Source: Chrysochromulina tobinii (Eukaryota; Haptophyta; Prymnesiales; Chrysochromulinaceae). From it: 37,440 nucleotides of DNA. A program made the translations under genes and the position numbers. Positions 19,061 to 27,401 of the stretch are shown here, one piece after another. The notes under the pieces were generated by a model. The model searched no databases. It was not told where the DNA came from and worked only from the letters and a program-made list of their open reading frames with translations. Position 1 is the stretch's first letter, and every line of letters starts with the position of its first letter. Location of the stretch: the NCBI GenBank assembly GCA_001275005.1, contig JWZX01002884.1, positions 1-37,440 on the forward strand, written 5' to 3'.

Positions 19061-22000
19061 ATGGCGGCGAACTCCATCGCGCCCCCGCCAAACGACGCGG
19101 ATGATGAGACCAAGCGCTTGCAAGCCGATAGCGACGCGGTAGGCGCCGCGCAGGACTCGGAGATATTCGCCAACTACGCACCAACACACGCCAACCCAGG
19201 CCCTCCGCACCCTGGAGACGTCGCGGAGGCAGCCTCGCTCGCGGCGACGGCAGCACCGAGAACGACCTACGAAGTCATCGAGGTGCTTCGCACGGGCGGC
19301 ACGCTCTCTAACTTGCAGCTCGAGTGTGTGCAACTCGCTTCGCAGCGTCACCTTACGGTGCTGCCCATGCAGCCGCCGACGCGCTGTGGCTTCTTCCTGG
19401 GCGACGGGGCGGGCGTCGGCAAGGGACGGCAGCTGGCGGGCATCATCCTGGACAACCTCGCCCGCGGTCGATCCAAGCACCTCTGGTTTTCCTCTTCAGC
19501 CGACCTGAAACACGACGCCGTCCGCGACCTGAGCGACCTCGGCTGCCATCTGCCCGTTCACGACGGGTGCCAGGGCCTAGACCGCGGTTCCAAGGGGCTC
19601 GGCCTCTCGACCGAGATGACCCGGGGCGTGCTCTTCTCGACGTACGCCACGCTCGTCTCGGCCACCAGCGCGCAGAAGCAGAGTGGCAAGAGCCGGCTGC
19701 GCCAGCTTGTCGAATGGTGCGGCGGACCCGACTTCGAGGGCTGCCTGATGCTCGACGAGTGCCACAAGGCGAAAAACTTCCAGCCGGGCAAGGAGGAAGC
19801 GTCCTCGAAGGTGGCGCAGGCGGTCATCGAGCTGCAGCGCGCGCTGCCGATGGCGCGCGTCGTCTACTGCTCCGCCACGGGCGCCTCGGACCTATCGAAC
19901 ATGGCCTACATGGAGCGTCTAGGGCTATGGGGGCCCTTCTCAGCCTTCGCCACCTTCGAGGCGTTCACAGAGGGCGTCAAGAACCGCGGCGTGGGCGGCC
20001 TCGAGATGCTCGCGATGGAGATGAAGGCGAGCTCGCCACTGAGGCCCACTGATGGCTTGTGATGGGCCTCGGAGTCCCTCTGATGGGCCTTTGATGGGCC
20101 TCTGAGTGCCTCTGAGTGCCTCTGAGTGCCTCTGAGTGCCTCTGATTGCCTCTGATTGCCTCGGATTGCCTCTGATTGCATCGGATTGCCTCGGATGGGC
20201 CTTTGATTGCCTCGGATTGCCTCGGATTGCCTCTGATGGGCCTCGGTTTGCCTCTGATGGTCTCTGCTGATGCCCGCCCTCATCAGGCGAGCGGCTCGTA
20301 CCTGATTGCCTCTGATGACCTCTGATTGCCCCCCTCATCAGGCGAGCGGCTCGTACCTGAGCCGCGGCCTCTCCTATCGCGAGGCCGAGTTCGAGCTCGC
20401 CACGGTCCCGCTCACCTTCGAGCAACGCGCGTGCTTCGATGCAGCGGCGCATTTCTGGTCGGATCGTCTCTTGCCGGCTGTCGAGACGGCGGTGGCGCGG
20501 ACACAGACGGCCGCCGGCCGCCTCGCGCAGCAGGCATGGTCCGCACATCAACGGTTCTTCAAACAGCTCTGCGTGAGCTGCAAGGTGTGGCACCCGCGCT
20601 CGTGTTGAACGCCCAGCACGGCGCCAGACCTCCCGCTTGCATGCGAGTGCCCATCACGGCGCGCGTCGCCCTCCGACGCGAGCGCCCAGCCCGGCGCTCT
20701 CGCATGCACGCGCTCACAACGGCGCCATTCTACGTACCTCTTCGCATGTCCAGGTGCCCGCGCTCGTCGAGCGCGCGCGTGCCGCGCAAGCCGACGGGTA
20801 CGCCGTCGTGATTGGGCTGCAATCGACGGGCGAGGCGGCGCTCGAGAAGGCGATCGCCGCCGACGCGGACCTGCGTGCCCCCATCTCTCTCTGCCGCGCC
20901 ATCGTGCTCGGGTTCCTCGAAGCTCATTTCCCAGTGACCAAGGCCGCGGACGCCAAGCTCGACAAGGAGCTCAACCGGGCTGAGGAGACTGTGCGTGCAC
21001 ACAACTGACGAAACACGCTTCCCGAATGGCCTCGCTCCTTGACGAAGCACGATTCCCGAATAGCCTCGCTCCTTGACGAAGCACGATTCCCGAATGGCCT
21101 CGCTCCTTGACGAAGCACGATTCCCGAATGGCCTCGCTCCTTGACGAAGCACGATTCCCGAATGGCCACGCTCTTTGACGAAACACGATTCCCGAATAGC
21201 CTCGCTCCTTGACGAGACACGATTCCCGAATCGCCTCGCTCCTTGACGAAACACGATTCCCGAATCGCCTCGCTCCTTGCCTCGCACATAGCGCCGCCCT
21301 GAGCGCCGCCCTGAGCGCCTCCCTGAGCGCCTCCTCATCAGGTGCTGGCCTGCAAACATCAGCTTGCAAGCATCCGTGCGGCCGCCTCGAGCGCCGGCGG
21401 GTACGGGCTGAGCATCGAGTCCCAGCAGGCGATTGCCCAGGCAGAGCGCATGCTCGCGAGCGCTGTCATAGCAGTCGTGCAGCTGCAGGCCGCGGTGGAC
21501 GCAGACAGGGCGGCGAGCGGGCAGATTGATCCGGAGTGCTTTGCCGAGCGCCAACGGCTCGTCGACGAGGTGCGTTGATTGCACTTGATTGCGCTTGATT
21601 ACAATTGATTGCACTTGATTGCTCTTGAGCGCGCGCCAACGGCTGGTCGACGAGGTGACTCGACTCGAGCTGCCACCCGCCCAGCATGCAAGTGCTCACC
21701 ACGGCGCTCGACCCCCCCCTTTCCACAGGTGAATGCACTCGAGCTGCCACCCGCCGCACTCGACGTGCTGATCGACGAGCTGGGCGGCAAGAAGGCGGTC
21801 GCCGAGATGACGGGGCGCAAGTCGCGAATGGTGCGTTCGGCGGATGGTCGACGCTTTGTGCTCGAGGCGCGCGCGAAGCCAGAGTCGTCCGAGATGGAGA
21901 ATTTGAATGTCTCCGAGCGGAACGCCTTCATGGACGGCAAGAAGCTGATCGCGATCATCTCCGACGCCGCCTCGACGGGCATCTCGCTCCAGGTGCGCCG

Positions 22001-25000
22001 AGATTTGGACCGAGATCTGACTGAGATGCGCCCCTGAATCTGCCCCCGATGGTCGCGCCTCGAGAGCTCAATCTCGCTCTATCTCGCTCGATCTCGCTCC
22101 ATCTCACTCCATCTCGCTCGATCTCGCTCGGATCTCGCCCTTCCAGGCGGACAAGCGCGTCGCCAACCAGCGCCGGCGCTGCCACGTCACGCTCGAGCTC
22201 CCGTGGTCCGCCGATAAGGCGGTGCAGCAGCTGGGCCGCTCGCACCGGGCAAACCAGGTCTCGGCACCGCTCTATGTGCTTCTGAATACAGACGTGGGCG
22301 GCGAGTCGCGCTTCGCGTCTGCTGTGGCGCGTCGGCTGCAGGTGAGTCTCGTCAATTGCCTCTGATGGCCTCTGATGGCCACTGATTGCCACTCTCGGCT
22401 GTGGCGGCTGCAGGCGCTCGGGGCGCTCACGAAGGGCGATCGGCGCGCCGAGGCGGGTCTCGGCGCGCTTGACTCGTTCAACTTCGACAACGCGTGGGGC
22501 AAGCGCGCACTCAAGCTCGTGCTCCATGGGCTTGCTGATGGCACGTCGACGCATCCGGCGGTGCTCGCGGCGCTCAGCTCGGCGCGCTACCCACAGATGT
22601 GCGCTGCCTCTGATGACCTCTTGATGGCCTCTGATGACCTCTTGATTGCCTCTGATGACCTATTGATTGCCTCGGATGACCTCTTGATTGCCTCCCTCAT
22701 CGCCTCATCAGGTGCGCGAGCCTCGAGCTGCTTGGCGCCACGAGCCCCGCCGAGCGCGATAAGATGGAGGTGCGTCGCTTCCTCAACCGGCTGCTTGGGC
22801 TGCCTCTGCGTGAGCAGAACGAGCTGTTCGACCTCTTCTGTGCGACGCTCAGTGGCGTCATCAGCGCCGCACGCAAGGATGGCAAGTACGATGAGGGCAT
22901 TGCGGACCTGTCCGGTGCCTCAGTCTCTCTCGAGGAGCCCGAGACGGCGCTCTGGTCGGATCCGCTCACGGGCGCCGTGATGAGCACGGCTCTCGTGATG
23001 GTCGATCGTGGCGTCTCGTGGCACGCTGCGTGTGAGAAGCTCGCCGCACGGCTGGCGCTCGACGGGCAGCAGCAGCCAACAACGACGACGACGACGACGT
23101 CGAGCGCCGTCGCGGGCGCCGTCGTTGGTGGGCAGCGCACGCCCAGCAGCAGTGCACGCGTGCCAAGGTCGTTGGTGAGGGCAGGTAGCACGCGCCGGCC
23201 AAGAGATGTGGACGAGGACGAGGAGGAGGACGAGGGCGAAGGCGAAGACGAGGGGATGTCGGACTTCATCGTGGACGATGACGCAGAGGAGGAGGGGGAG
23301 TCCGCGGCAAGGGGTAGCGAGGAGGCTGGCGAAGACGAAGAGAAGCAATCCGAGGCGGCGGCGGCGGAGGAGGAGGCAGCGACGGCAGCAGCCGCAGAGG
23401 CGGCGGCAGCGGCTGTGGCGCCCGCGGACGTGGAGCTCAATGTCGAGCTCGAAGAAATCTCCGACGACGACGACGACGCTCACGACGACGCGCAGCCCAG
23501 GGCGGGCGGTGCGCCCGCGACGGCGCGTCGTAAGCCGCCCCCCAAGGGCGCAGATCATTGCACTGGCTTCCACCGCTCACGCTTCTTGCAAGCAGGCGAG
23601 CGGCTCTACGTGCTGGCCTTGCCGCGCGCCAACCGGGCCGGTTTGTACCTGCTCACCAGGCCGAGCACAGGGGACTCGCCTTTCGAGGAGGAGGAGGTGC
23701 GATCTCCCTTGATTGCCTCGCTCATCCGAGCACAGCGGACTCGCCTTTCGAGGAGGAGGAGGTGCGATGCGTCGGATGGCGTCTGAGTTGCCTTAGATTG
23801 AACCTGATCCCCCCCTTCCCCTCGTTCCCACCCTCTCTTATTTTTCAGCTGGACCTGCGGCGCAAGTACGAGAAGATCTCGCCGGAGGAGGTGCGATCTC
23901 CCTTGATTGCCTCCCTCATCCGAGAAGATCTCGCCGGAGGAGGTGCGATCTCCCTTGATTGCCTCCCTCATACGAGAAGATCTCGTCGGAGGAGGTGCGC
24001 ATCAGCCGGTCGGCGTGTGCTAGGACGCTCCAATCGCCTCCAATTACCTCTTTCATCGCCTCTGATTGCCTCTCATTTGCCTCTGATGGTCTCCCTCATC
24101 AGGCGCGCCTCGGCTGGACGGCGTCGTATGAGGGCGCTCTGCATGATAAGAGCGGCGGGAGGCTCTCTCGACTCCAAGTGCTCACCGGCTCGACGCTGCC
24201 GCTGCTGCCGCTCCTCGAAGGTCTCGTCAAGAAGCATGCAGGCAGCCTGACGAAGCGCGACCAGTCCGTGGCCGCTATGCGAGTCCAGCTGGGTGAGCGG
24301 TGGCTCGGCGGCGCTCGGATTGACTCAGATTGCCTCGGATTGCCTCGGATTGCCACGGATTGCCACGGACTGCCACGGATTGCCTCGGATTGCCTCGGAT
24401 CGCCTCAGATTGCCTCAGATTGCCTCGAATGGCCTCCCTCATCAGGTGAGCGGCGGCTCGTCGGCGTGCGCTTCCCGCGCTCGCTCATGGGCGATCTCAA
24501 AGCTGAGCTCGTTGCCTTCCAGCAGCAGCGCCAGGCAGGCGCCGGCCAACATCTCACTGTGGATGTTGCCCGACCCTTCGACGCTCACGCCTACGCGCAA
24601 GCGACGCGCCCGCCGCAGACGCTCAAGAACTTCTTTGGAGGTGCGGCGTCAAAGCCCGCGATGGCGCCCAAGATGGCGCCCACGACGGCGTCCAACTTGT
24701 TTGCCGCCTCCTCGTCTACCGCCGGATTGACGCCCACGACAGCGCCCAACCCGACGTCCTCGATCGATCTCACTGCCGAGATCTCGACGCAGAGCGACGC
24801 CGCGTACGCCCAACGGCTGCAGCGGCAGTACGACGAGGAGTCCGTGTCCGCGCCTGCGCCGGGCGGCAAGTCCGGTTTAGGCAAGGACATTGGAAATCCC
24901 GTTTTGGGTAAGGATAAGGGCAAGGTCGCCGTGCGCGCGGCGCCGAGCGGCTCGACGGGCGATGGAGGCACCGGCGTCAAGCGCAAGAGCGTCCTGGAGT

Positions 25001-25035
25001 TGCTCGGCGCGAAGCAAGTGCCGCGCACGCACTGA
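19061..25035 (+). CDS. Strawberry-notch-like helicase, 11 exons
   Basis: About 1374 aa. Exons: 19061-20026, 20342-20584, 20754-20990, 21342-21569, 21729-21992, 22147-22341, 22414-22598, 22712-23696, 23849-23890, 24103-24292, 24446-25035. All joins keep frame. The helicase core has a Q-motif-like [15 protein letters not shown] (about 83-97), Walker [12 protein letters not shown] (about 114-124), [10 protein letters not shown], and a DECH box (232-235) with [23 protein letters not shown] follows. The second half has [47 protein letters not shown] and GALTKGDRR, all diagnostic of SBNO proteins, which act in transcription and chromatin signalling. An acidic insert (about 937-1045) contains DFIVDDD, a possible SUMO-interacting motif. 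The tail has TLKNFF (about 1235), like a PCNA-binding box lacking its Gln, and [15 protein letters not shown]. The N-terminus is much shorter than in animal SBNO. Confidence 0.9.
20027..20341 (+). repeat. Helicase intron 1: GC-AG intron with two acceptor copies
   Basis: 315 nt, phase 0, donor GCGAGC. The body is an array of CTGAGTGCCT/CTGATTGCCT/CGGATTGCCT units. A 29-nt block ending GGCTCGTACCTGA occurs at 20277-20305 and again at 20332-20360. So the acceptor and the start of exon 2 (GCGAGCGGCTCG) are present twice, 55 nt apart. Use of the first acceptor meets a stop soon after, so the second is taken as real. Confidence 0.8.
20585..20753 (+). repeat. Helicase intron 2 with several cassette A copies
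   Basis: 169 nt, phase 0. Cassette A-like blocks occur from 20639 (GCATGCGAGTGCCCATCACG) and 20702 (GCATGCACGCGCTCACAACG), with shorter relatives near 20611 and 20680 (GCCCAGCACGGCGC type). The intron start GTGTGGCACCCGCGCTCGTG mirrors the next exon GTGCCCGCGCTCGTCG. Confidence 0.8.
20991..21341 (+). repeat. Helicase intron 3: 34-bp minisatellite
   Basis: 351 nt, phase 0. Seven full 34-bp units (21031-21268) begin CTCGCTCCTTGACGAAGCAC and end CCCGAATGGC or variants, with partial units on both sides. A CCCTGAGCGCC-type 11-bp repeat precedes the CTCATCAG acceptor. The pattern is unlike any other intron here. Confidence 0.9.
21570..21728 (+). repeat. Helicase intron 4: two nested duplications
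   Basis: 159 nt, phase 0. Near 21635-21656 lies a copy of the upstream exon end (GCCAACGGCTSGTCGACGAG), followed by GTGACTCGACTCGAGCTGCC, a copy of the downstream exon start GTGAATGCACTCGAGCTGCC. Before this is a TTGATTGCAC array; after it is cassette A (21684-21728). Two separate insertions at one site explain this best. Confidence 0.8.
21993..22146 (+). repeat. Helicase intron 5: ATCTCGCTCS decamer array
   Basis: 154 nt, phase 0. About seven to eight 10-bp units, ATCTCGCTCG or ATCTCGCTCC, fill 22070-22140. The unit equals the upstream exon end ATCTCGCTCCAG, so the array seems to have been amplified from coding sequence. Confidence 0.8.
22342..22413 (+). repeat. Helicase intron 6: 72-nt CTGATGGCC intron
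   Basis: Phase 0, GTGAGT donor. CTGATGGCCT and CTGATTGCCA units fill the middle. The last 17 nt (GGCTGTGGCGGCTGCAG) are a shortened copy of the upstream exon end GCTGTGGCGCGTCGGCTGCAG. Confidence 0.85.
22599..22711 (+). repeat. Helicase intron 7: CTGATGACCTCTTGATTGCC array
   Basis: 113 nt, phase 2, four to five units of about 23 bp. The donor region GTGCGCTGCCTC copies the next exon start GTGCGCGAGCCTC. The acceptor is CCTCATCAG. Confidence 0.85.
23697..23848 (+). repeat. Helicase intron 8 with tandem donor copy
   Basis: 152 nt, phase 0. The exon end (GAGCACAG..GACTCGCCTTTCG and the GAGGAGGAG run) is repeated 65 nt downstream, giving a second GTGCGAT donor at 23762 that would break the frame. 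The 3' half is an ordinary polypyrimidine tract ending TATTTTTCAG, unlike the CATCAG family. Confidence 0.8.
23891..24102 (+). repeat. Helicase intron 9: two 52-bp units built from exon end
   Basis: 212 nt, phase 0, after the 42-nt exon 9. Units of 52 bp start at 23891 and 23943, each running from GTGCGATCTCCCTTGATTGC to a copy of the exon end AAGATCTCGYCGGAGGAG, giving donors at 23891, 23943 and 23995. The stretch after 23995 resembles the downstream exon start (16 of 21 matching). Confidence 0.8.
24293..24445 (+). repeat. Helicase intron 10: 153-nt in-frame CGGATTGCCT array
   Basis: Phase 1, 51 codons with no stop, so a retained form would still be translated. It consists of CGGATTGCCT/CAGATTGCCT units ending CCTCATCAG. 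The start GTGAGCGGTGGCTCGGCGGC copies the next exon GTGAGCGGCGGCTCGTCGGC. Confidence 0.85.
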
Positions 25036-25842
25036 GGCGATGCGCACGAAGGCAAGCACGCGTCGCGAACGCAATTGCTGCCGCCATGAGCGGCATGGGT
25101 GGCGCCACGAGGGCATCGGCCAATGGTCTCTGAGGGGAGATCATGCGAGATCGGGGGGAACAGTCGTGAGTCCTGTGAGGCGAGGCGCGAGGACGAGGGC
25201 GAGGGGCCGGCAGAACATCCATCCCCTAGTAAGTCGACTAGTAAGTAAAGGAGTAACATCCCGTACACGGTGAGTAACGTAAGCGTAAGAAAAGCGGCAC
25301 GCCTGACGCGGCGGCTCGGCAGCAGGACGGCCAGAACGCGAAATTCAAGATGCCGACATCGGATCCCCGGCCCCCCCCGGGGAGCGGCAGCGGGTCCCGC
25401 TTCCGAAGCGGTTAAAACGTAACGCGCCTAGCGCGCGGGTGGCGCCGGCGGTGTTGAACCGGGGGAAGCAACCGCGCGCGGGCGTCGCGCCTTGGCTTCC
25501 TTCGGCCTCCGTCCTCGCGCGCCGGTGCGGGTGGGCCGCGGCGGGGGGGCGGGGGGCCCCGCGGCCCCGTCCGCGCGCGCCCCGTGGCGCCGCGGTGCTC
25601 CTCGCGGCGGGCGCCGGGTGTAATTCCCGCGCGTCAGCTGTCCAATCGCGCGTCGGGTCTCGGGTGTGTCGTGTTCACGGTCATGTCTTCGGTGCTTGGA
25701 CCTCCGTCGGCGTCGCCGCCGGCTGCCGCAGCCTCCTCCCGGGCGGGGGTCTCCGCCCGCCGCGATGAGCGGAGCGAACCGGCCGTTTTGTGAAAATCGA
25801 GGGTGTTGCCAGAGGGTCCTAAGCTGCAGGGCCTACACTAAG
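25036..25842. other. Intergenic region between convergent genes, with a GC-rich block
   Basis: 807 bp between the 3' ends of the helicase (+) and the thioredoxin-fold gene (-). From about 25360 to 25790 the DNA is extremely G+C-rich, with runs of G and C (25370-25380, 25540-25560). No frame here shows a protein family, and I find no rRNA or tRNA signature. Confidence 0.45.
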
Positions 25843-26577
25843 CTAGCGCATCTCGTCCTTGGGTACCCCCTTGCGAGGCCCCTTGCTGCGTCTGCTATGC
25901 TTGCCCTTCATCTTCGCCTTGTTGCCCTCCTTCATCACGTTCGCCAGCTCGTCTGCCGCAGCCTTGGCCAGCGCCTCCTCTCGTTCCTTCGTTCCGACCT
26001 TCCAACCCGAAGGCAACTCATCGGTACCATTCCACGTGGCCACCGCCTGCGCCCATGGCAGCACATCCTCCATCGTAGGCCGCCCTCGGTACACAAGGAC
26101 ACGCTTCTCTGGCGGAGCGTTCTTGAAGAACGCCTTGAGCGCTGGCGCTTCCGGCTCGATGCCAGCTTTGAATACCATGCCCACTTTTTGATCCGACGTC
26201 ACGTCGAATCGTCCAAATGCCAGCTCCGGCACGCGCGTTGCAATGTCCTCAAGCACGGGTACGAATTCCTTTGCGCGCGAGCACGCTCCAGCGTACAGCA
26301 TGAGCACGGCCTTGTCATTTCGGATGAGCAGCTGCTGCATAGCGGTCACGTTGAGCGAGGCCACTTGTTGTTCTGCGTTGATCATCACCATTCCGAACCA
26401 AAGGAGAAGCCAGGCCAAGCCTTTGGTGGGACGCGACGCGCTGAAGAAAGGCGTCGATTCGGCGAGCGACATCGATTTCCCGATTACGATTTCGGCAAGC
26501 GTGCTCGCGAGAGCTCGTTGTGGAGTGTGGTGTGAGGTTTGGGTGACAATACAACAAATGGTAGCACTCGCTATCAT
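25843..26577 (-). CDS. Thioredoxin-fold secretory/ER protein with degenerate active site
   Basis: 244 aa from the ATG at 26577. An in-frame ATG at 26472 would place the hydrophobic segment GLAWLLLWFGMVMINA near the N-terminus as a normal signal peptide, so that shorter start (209 aa) is quite possible. The domain, about residues 75-185, is thioredoxin-like: AVLMLYAGACSRAKEFVPVLEDIA, then LAFGRFDVTSDQKVG and VLVYRGRPTMEDVLPWA. The usual CxxC is replaced by CSRA in GACSRAKEF, leaving one cysteine. A dithiol oxidoreductase or PDI role is therefore unlikely; binding or monothiol chemistry remains possible. The tail is strongly basic (KAKMKGKHSRRSKGPRKG) and lacks a KDEL-type end. It lies 35 bp downstream of the neighbouring minus-strand gene's stop. 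Confidence 0.75.
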   Translation of the reverse strand: MIASATICCIVTQTSHHTPQRALASTLAEIVIGKSMSLAESTPFFSASRPTKGLAWLLLWFGMVMINAEQQVASLNVTAMQQLLIRNDKAVLMLYAGACSRAKEFVPVLEDIATRVPELAFGRFDVTSDQKVGMVFKAGIEPEAPALKAFFKNAPPEKRVLVYRGRPTMEDVLPWAQAVATWNGTDELPSGWKVGTKEREEALAKAAADELANVMKEGNKAKMKGKHSRRSKGPRKGVPKDEMR

Positions 26578-26612
26578 AGCCCCTCAAACTCAACGCCACG
26601 ACACAACGTTTC

Positions 26613-27401
26613 TTAGTGCGTGGGCGCGCGCGCCACGCGCGAAAGGCTGTCCGCCTTCACGCCGTACCTCTTCTCATATTTAAATGCCGCGGAGGCTTGC
26701 AACGCCTCGGCCGCGCGTCTCGTATCCGCATCCCGGGCGGCCTGCGCTTCAACGTCGCGGGCAAGCGCCCTCCATTCCTCGGCACGCCTCGTCGCGTCTC
26801 TGCTCCGCGTCTCGAGCTCCGCGGCTTTCGCATCCATCTGCCTCGCCTGCAGCTGCTGATGCCTGCGGGCATCGGCTGCAGCCGCTTGCGGGTTGGGGGG
26901 CGAAATGAATGGGGGCGATGCCGGGCGTGGCGGCTGCTGCGGAGGATAGATTTGCGTGCCGGGTTTCGCAAAGCCATCTTCCCACATTGTCCGTTGGATC
27001 TCAAGTTTGTTGGTCCAGGACGTTGGTCCGGCATCATTCATGAAGGGGTTCTGAGCGTTAGGATGCTGGCCGCGGAAGGTGGCAGACGCTCGATTTGCCA
27101 TGGGCACCCAGAAAATGGCTTCCCGCTTGGTCCGCGGTTGTGCGACCGCCGCTTGACTCAGTGACCACTCTTCGTCGCTAAACATCCTGGTGGCCGCCGG
27201 TGTCTGGCTGGACTTGGCCTTGGCGGCCTCGTTGAGCACACCCGTGAGATCGTTCATTGAGAGGCCGTACTCGCTCATCGTCGTGGTGAGTGAGTCGCGC
27301 GAAGGTGACGCTGACAGCTTGGGCTTCGTCGGGGTCGGGGATGACGGTACTGCGTCACTTTGCGCCGCCCATGGCAAAAACGCGCCCCATGAGAACTCCA
27401 T
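26613..27401 (-). CDS. Unassigned protein with C-terminal coiled coil
   Basis: 262 aa, single exon, ATG at 27401-27399. The N-terminal 45 residues are Ser/Pro/Thr-rich. The middle has a hydrophobic-aromatic stretch KREAIFWVPMANRAS and the motif-like NPFMNDAGPTSWTNKLEIQR. A Pro-rich linker (QIYPPQQPPRPASPPFISPP) leads to a charged helix rich in Ala, Arg and Glu from about 175 to 245, probably a coiled coil. I recognise no family. Its stop is 35 bp from the start of the thioredoxin-fold gene on the same strand. That is unusually tight for this window, so shared transcription or an overlapping promoter is possible. Confidence 0.65.
   Translation of the reverse strand: MEFSWGAFLPWAAQSDAVPSSPTPTKPKLSASPSRDSLTTTMSEYGLSMNDLTGVLNEAAKAKSSQTPAATRMFSDEEWSLSQAAVAQPRTKREAIFWVPMANRASATFRGQHPNAQNPFMNDAGPTSWTNKLEIQRTMWEDGFAKPGTQIYPPQQPPRPASPPFISPPNPQAAAADARRHQQLQARQMDAKAAELETRSRDATRRAEEWRALARDVEAQAARDADTRRAAEALQASAAFKYEKRYGVKADSLSRVARAPTH

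Noticed and set aside
20991-21341. CRISPR-like regular repeats
   Set aside because: The 34-bp units are directly adjacent with no unique spacers, and they sit in a spliceosomal intron of a eukaryotic gene. The same reasoning excludes the SLC4 array at 11690-12000.
21630-21656. A micro-exon in the middle of helicase intron 4
   Set aside because: The candidate between a possible AG near 21630 and the GTGACT donor is about 25 nt, not a multiple of three, and would break the frame. It is better explained as a duplicated exon end.
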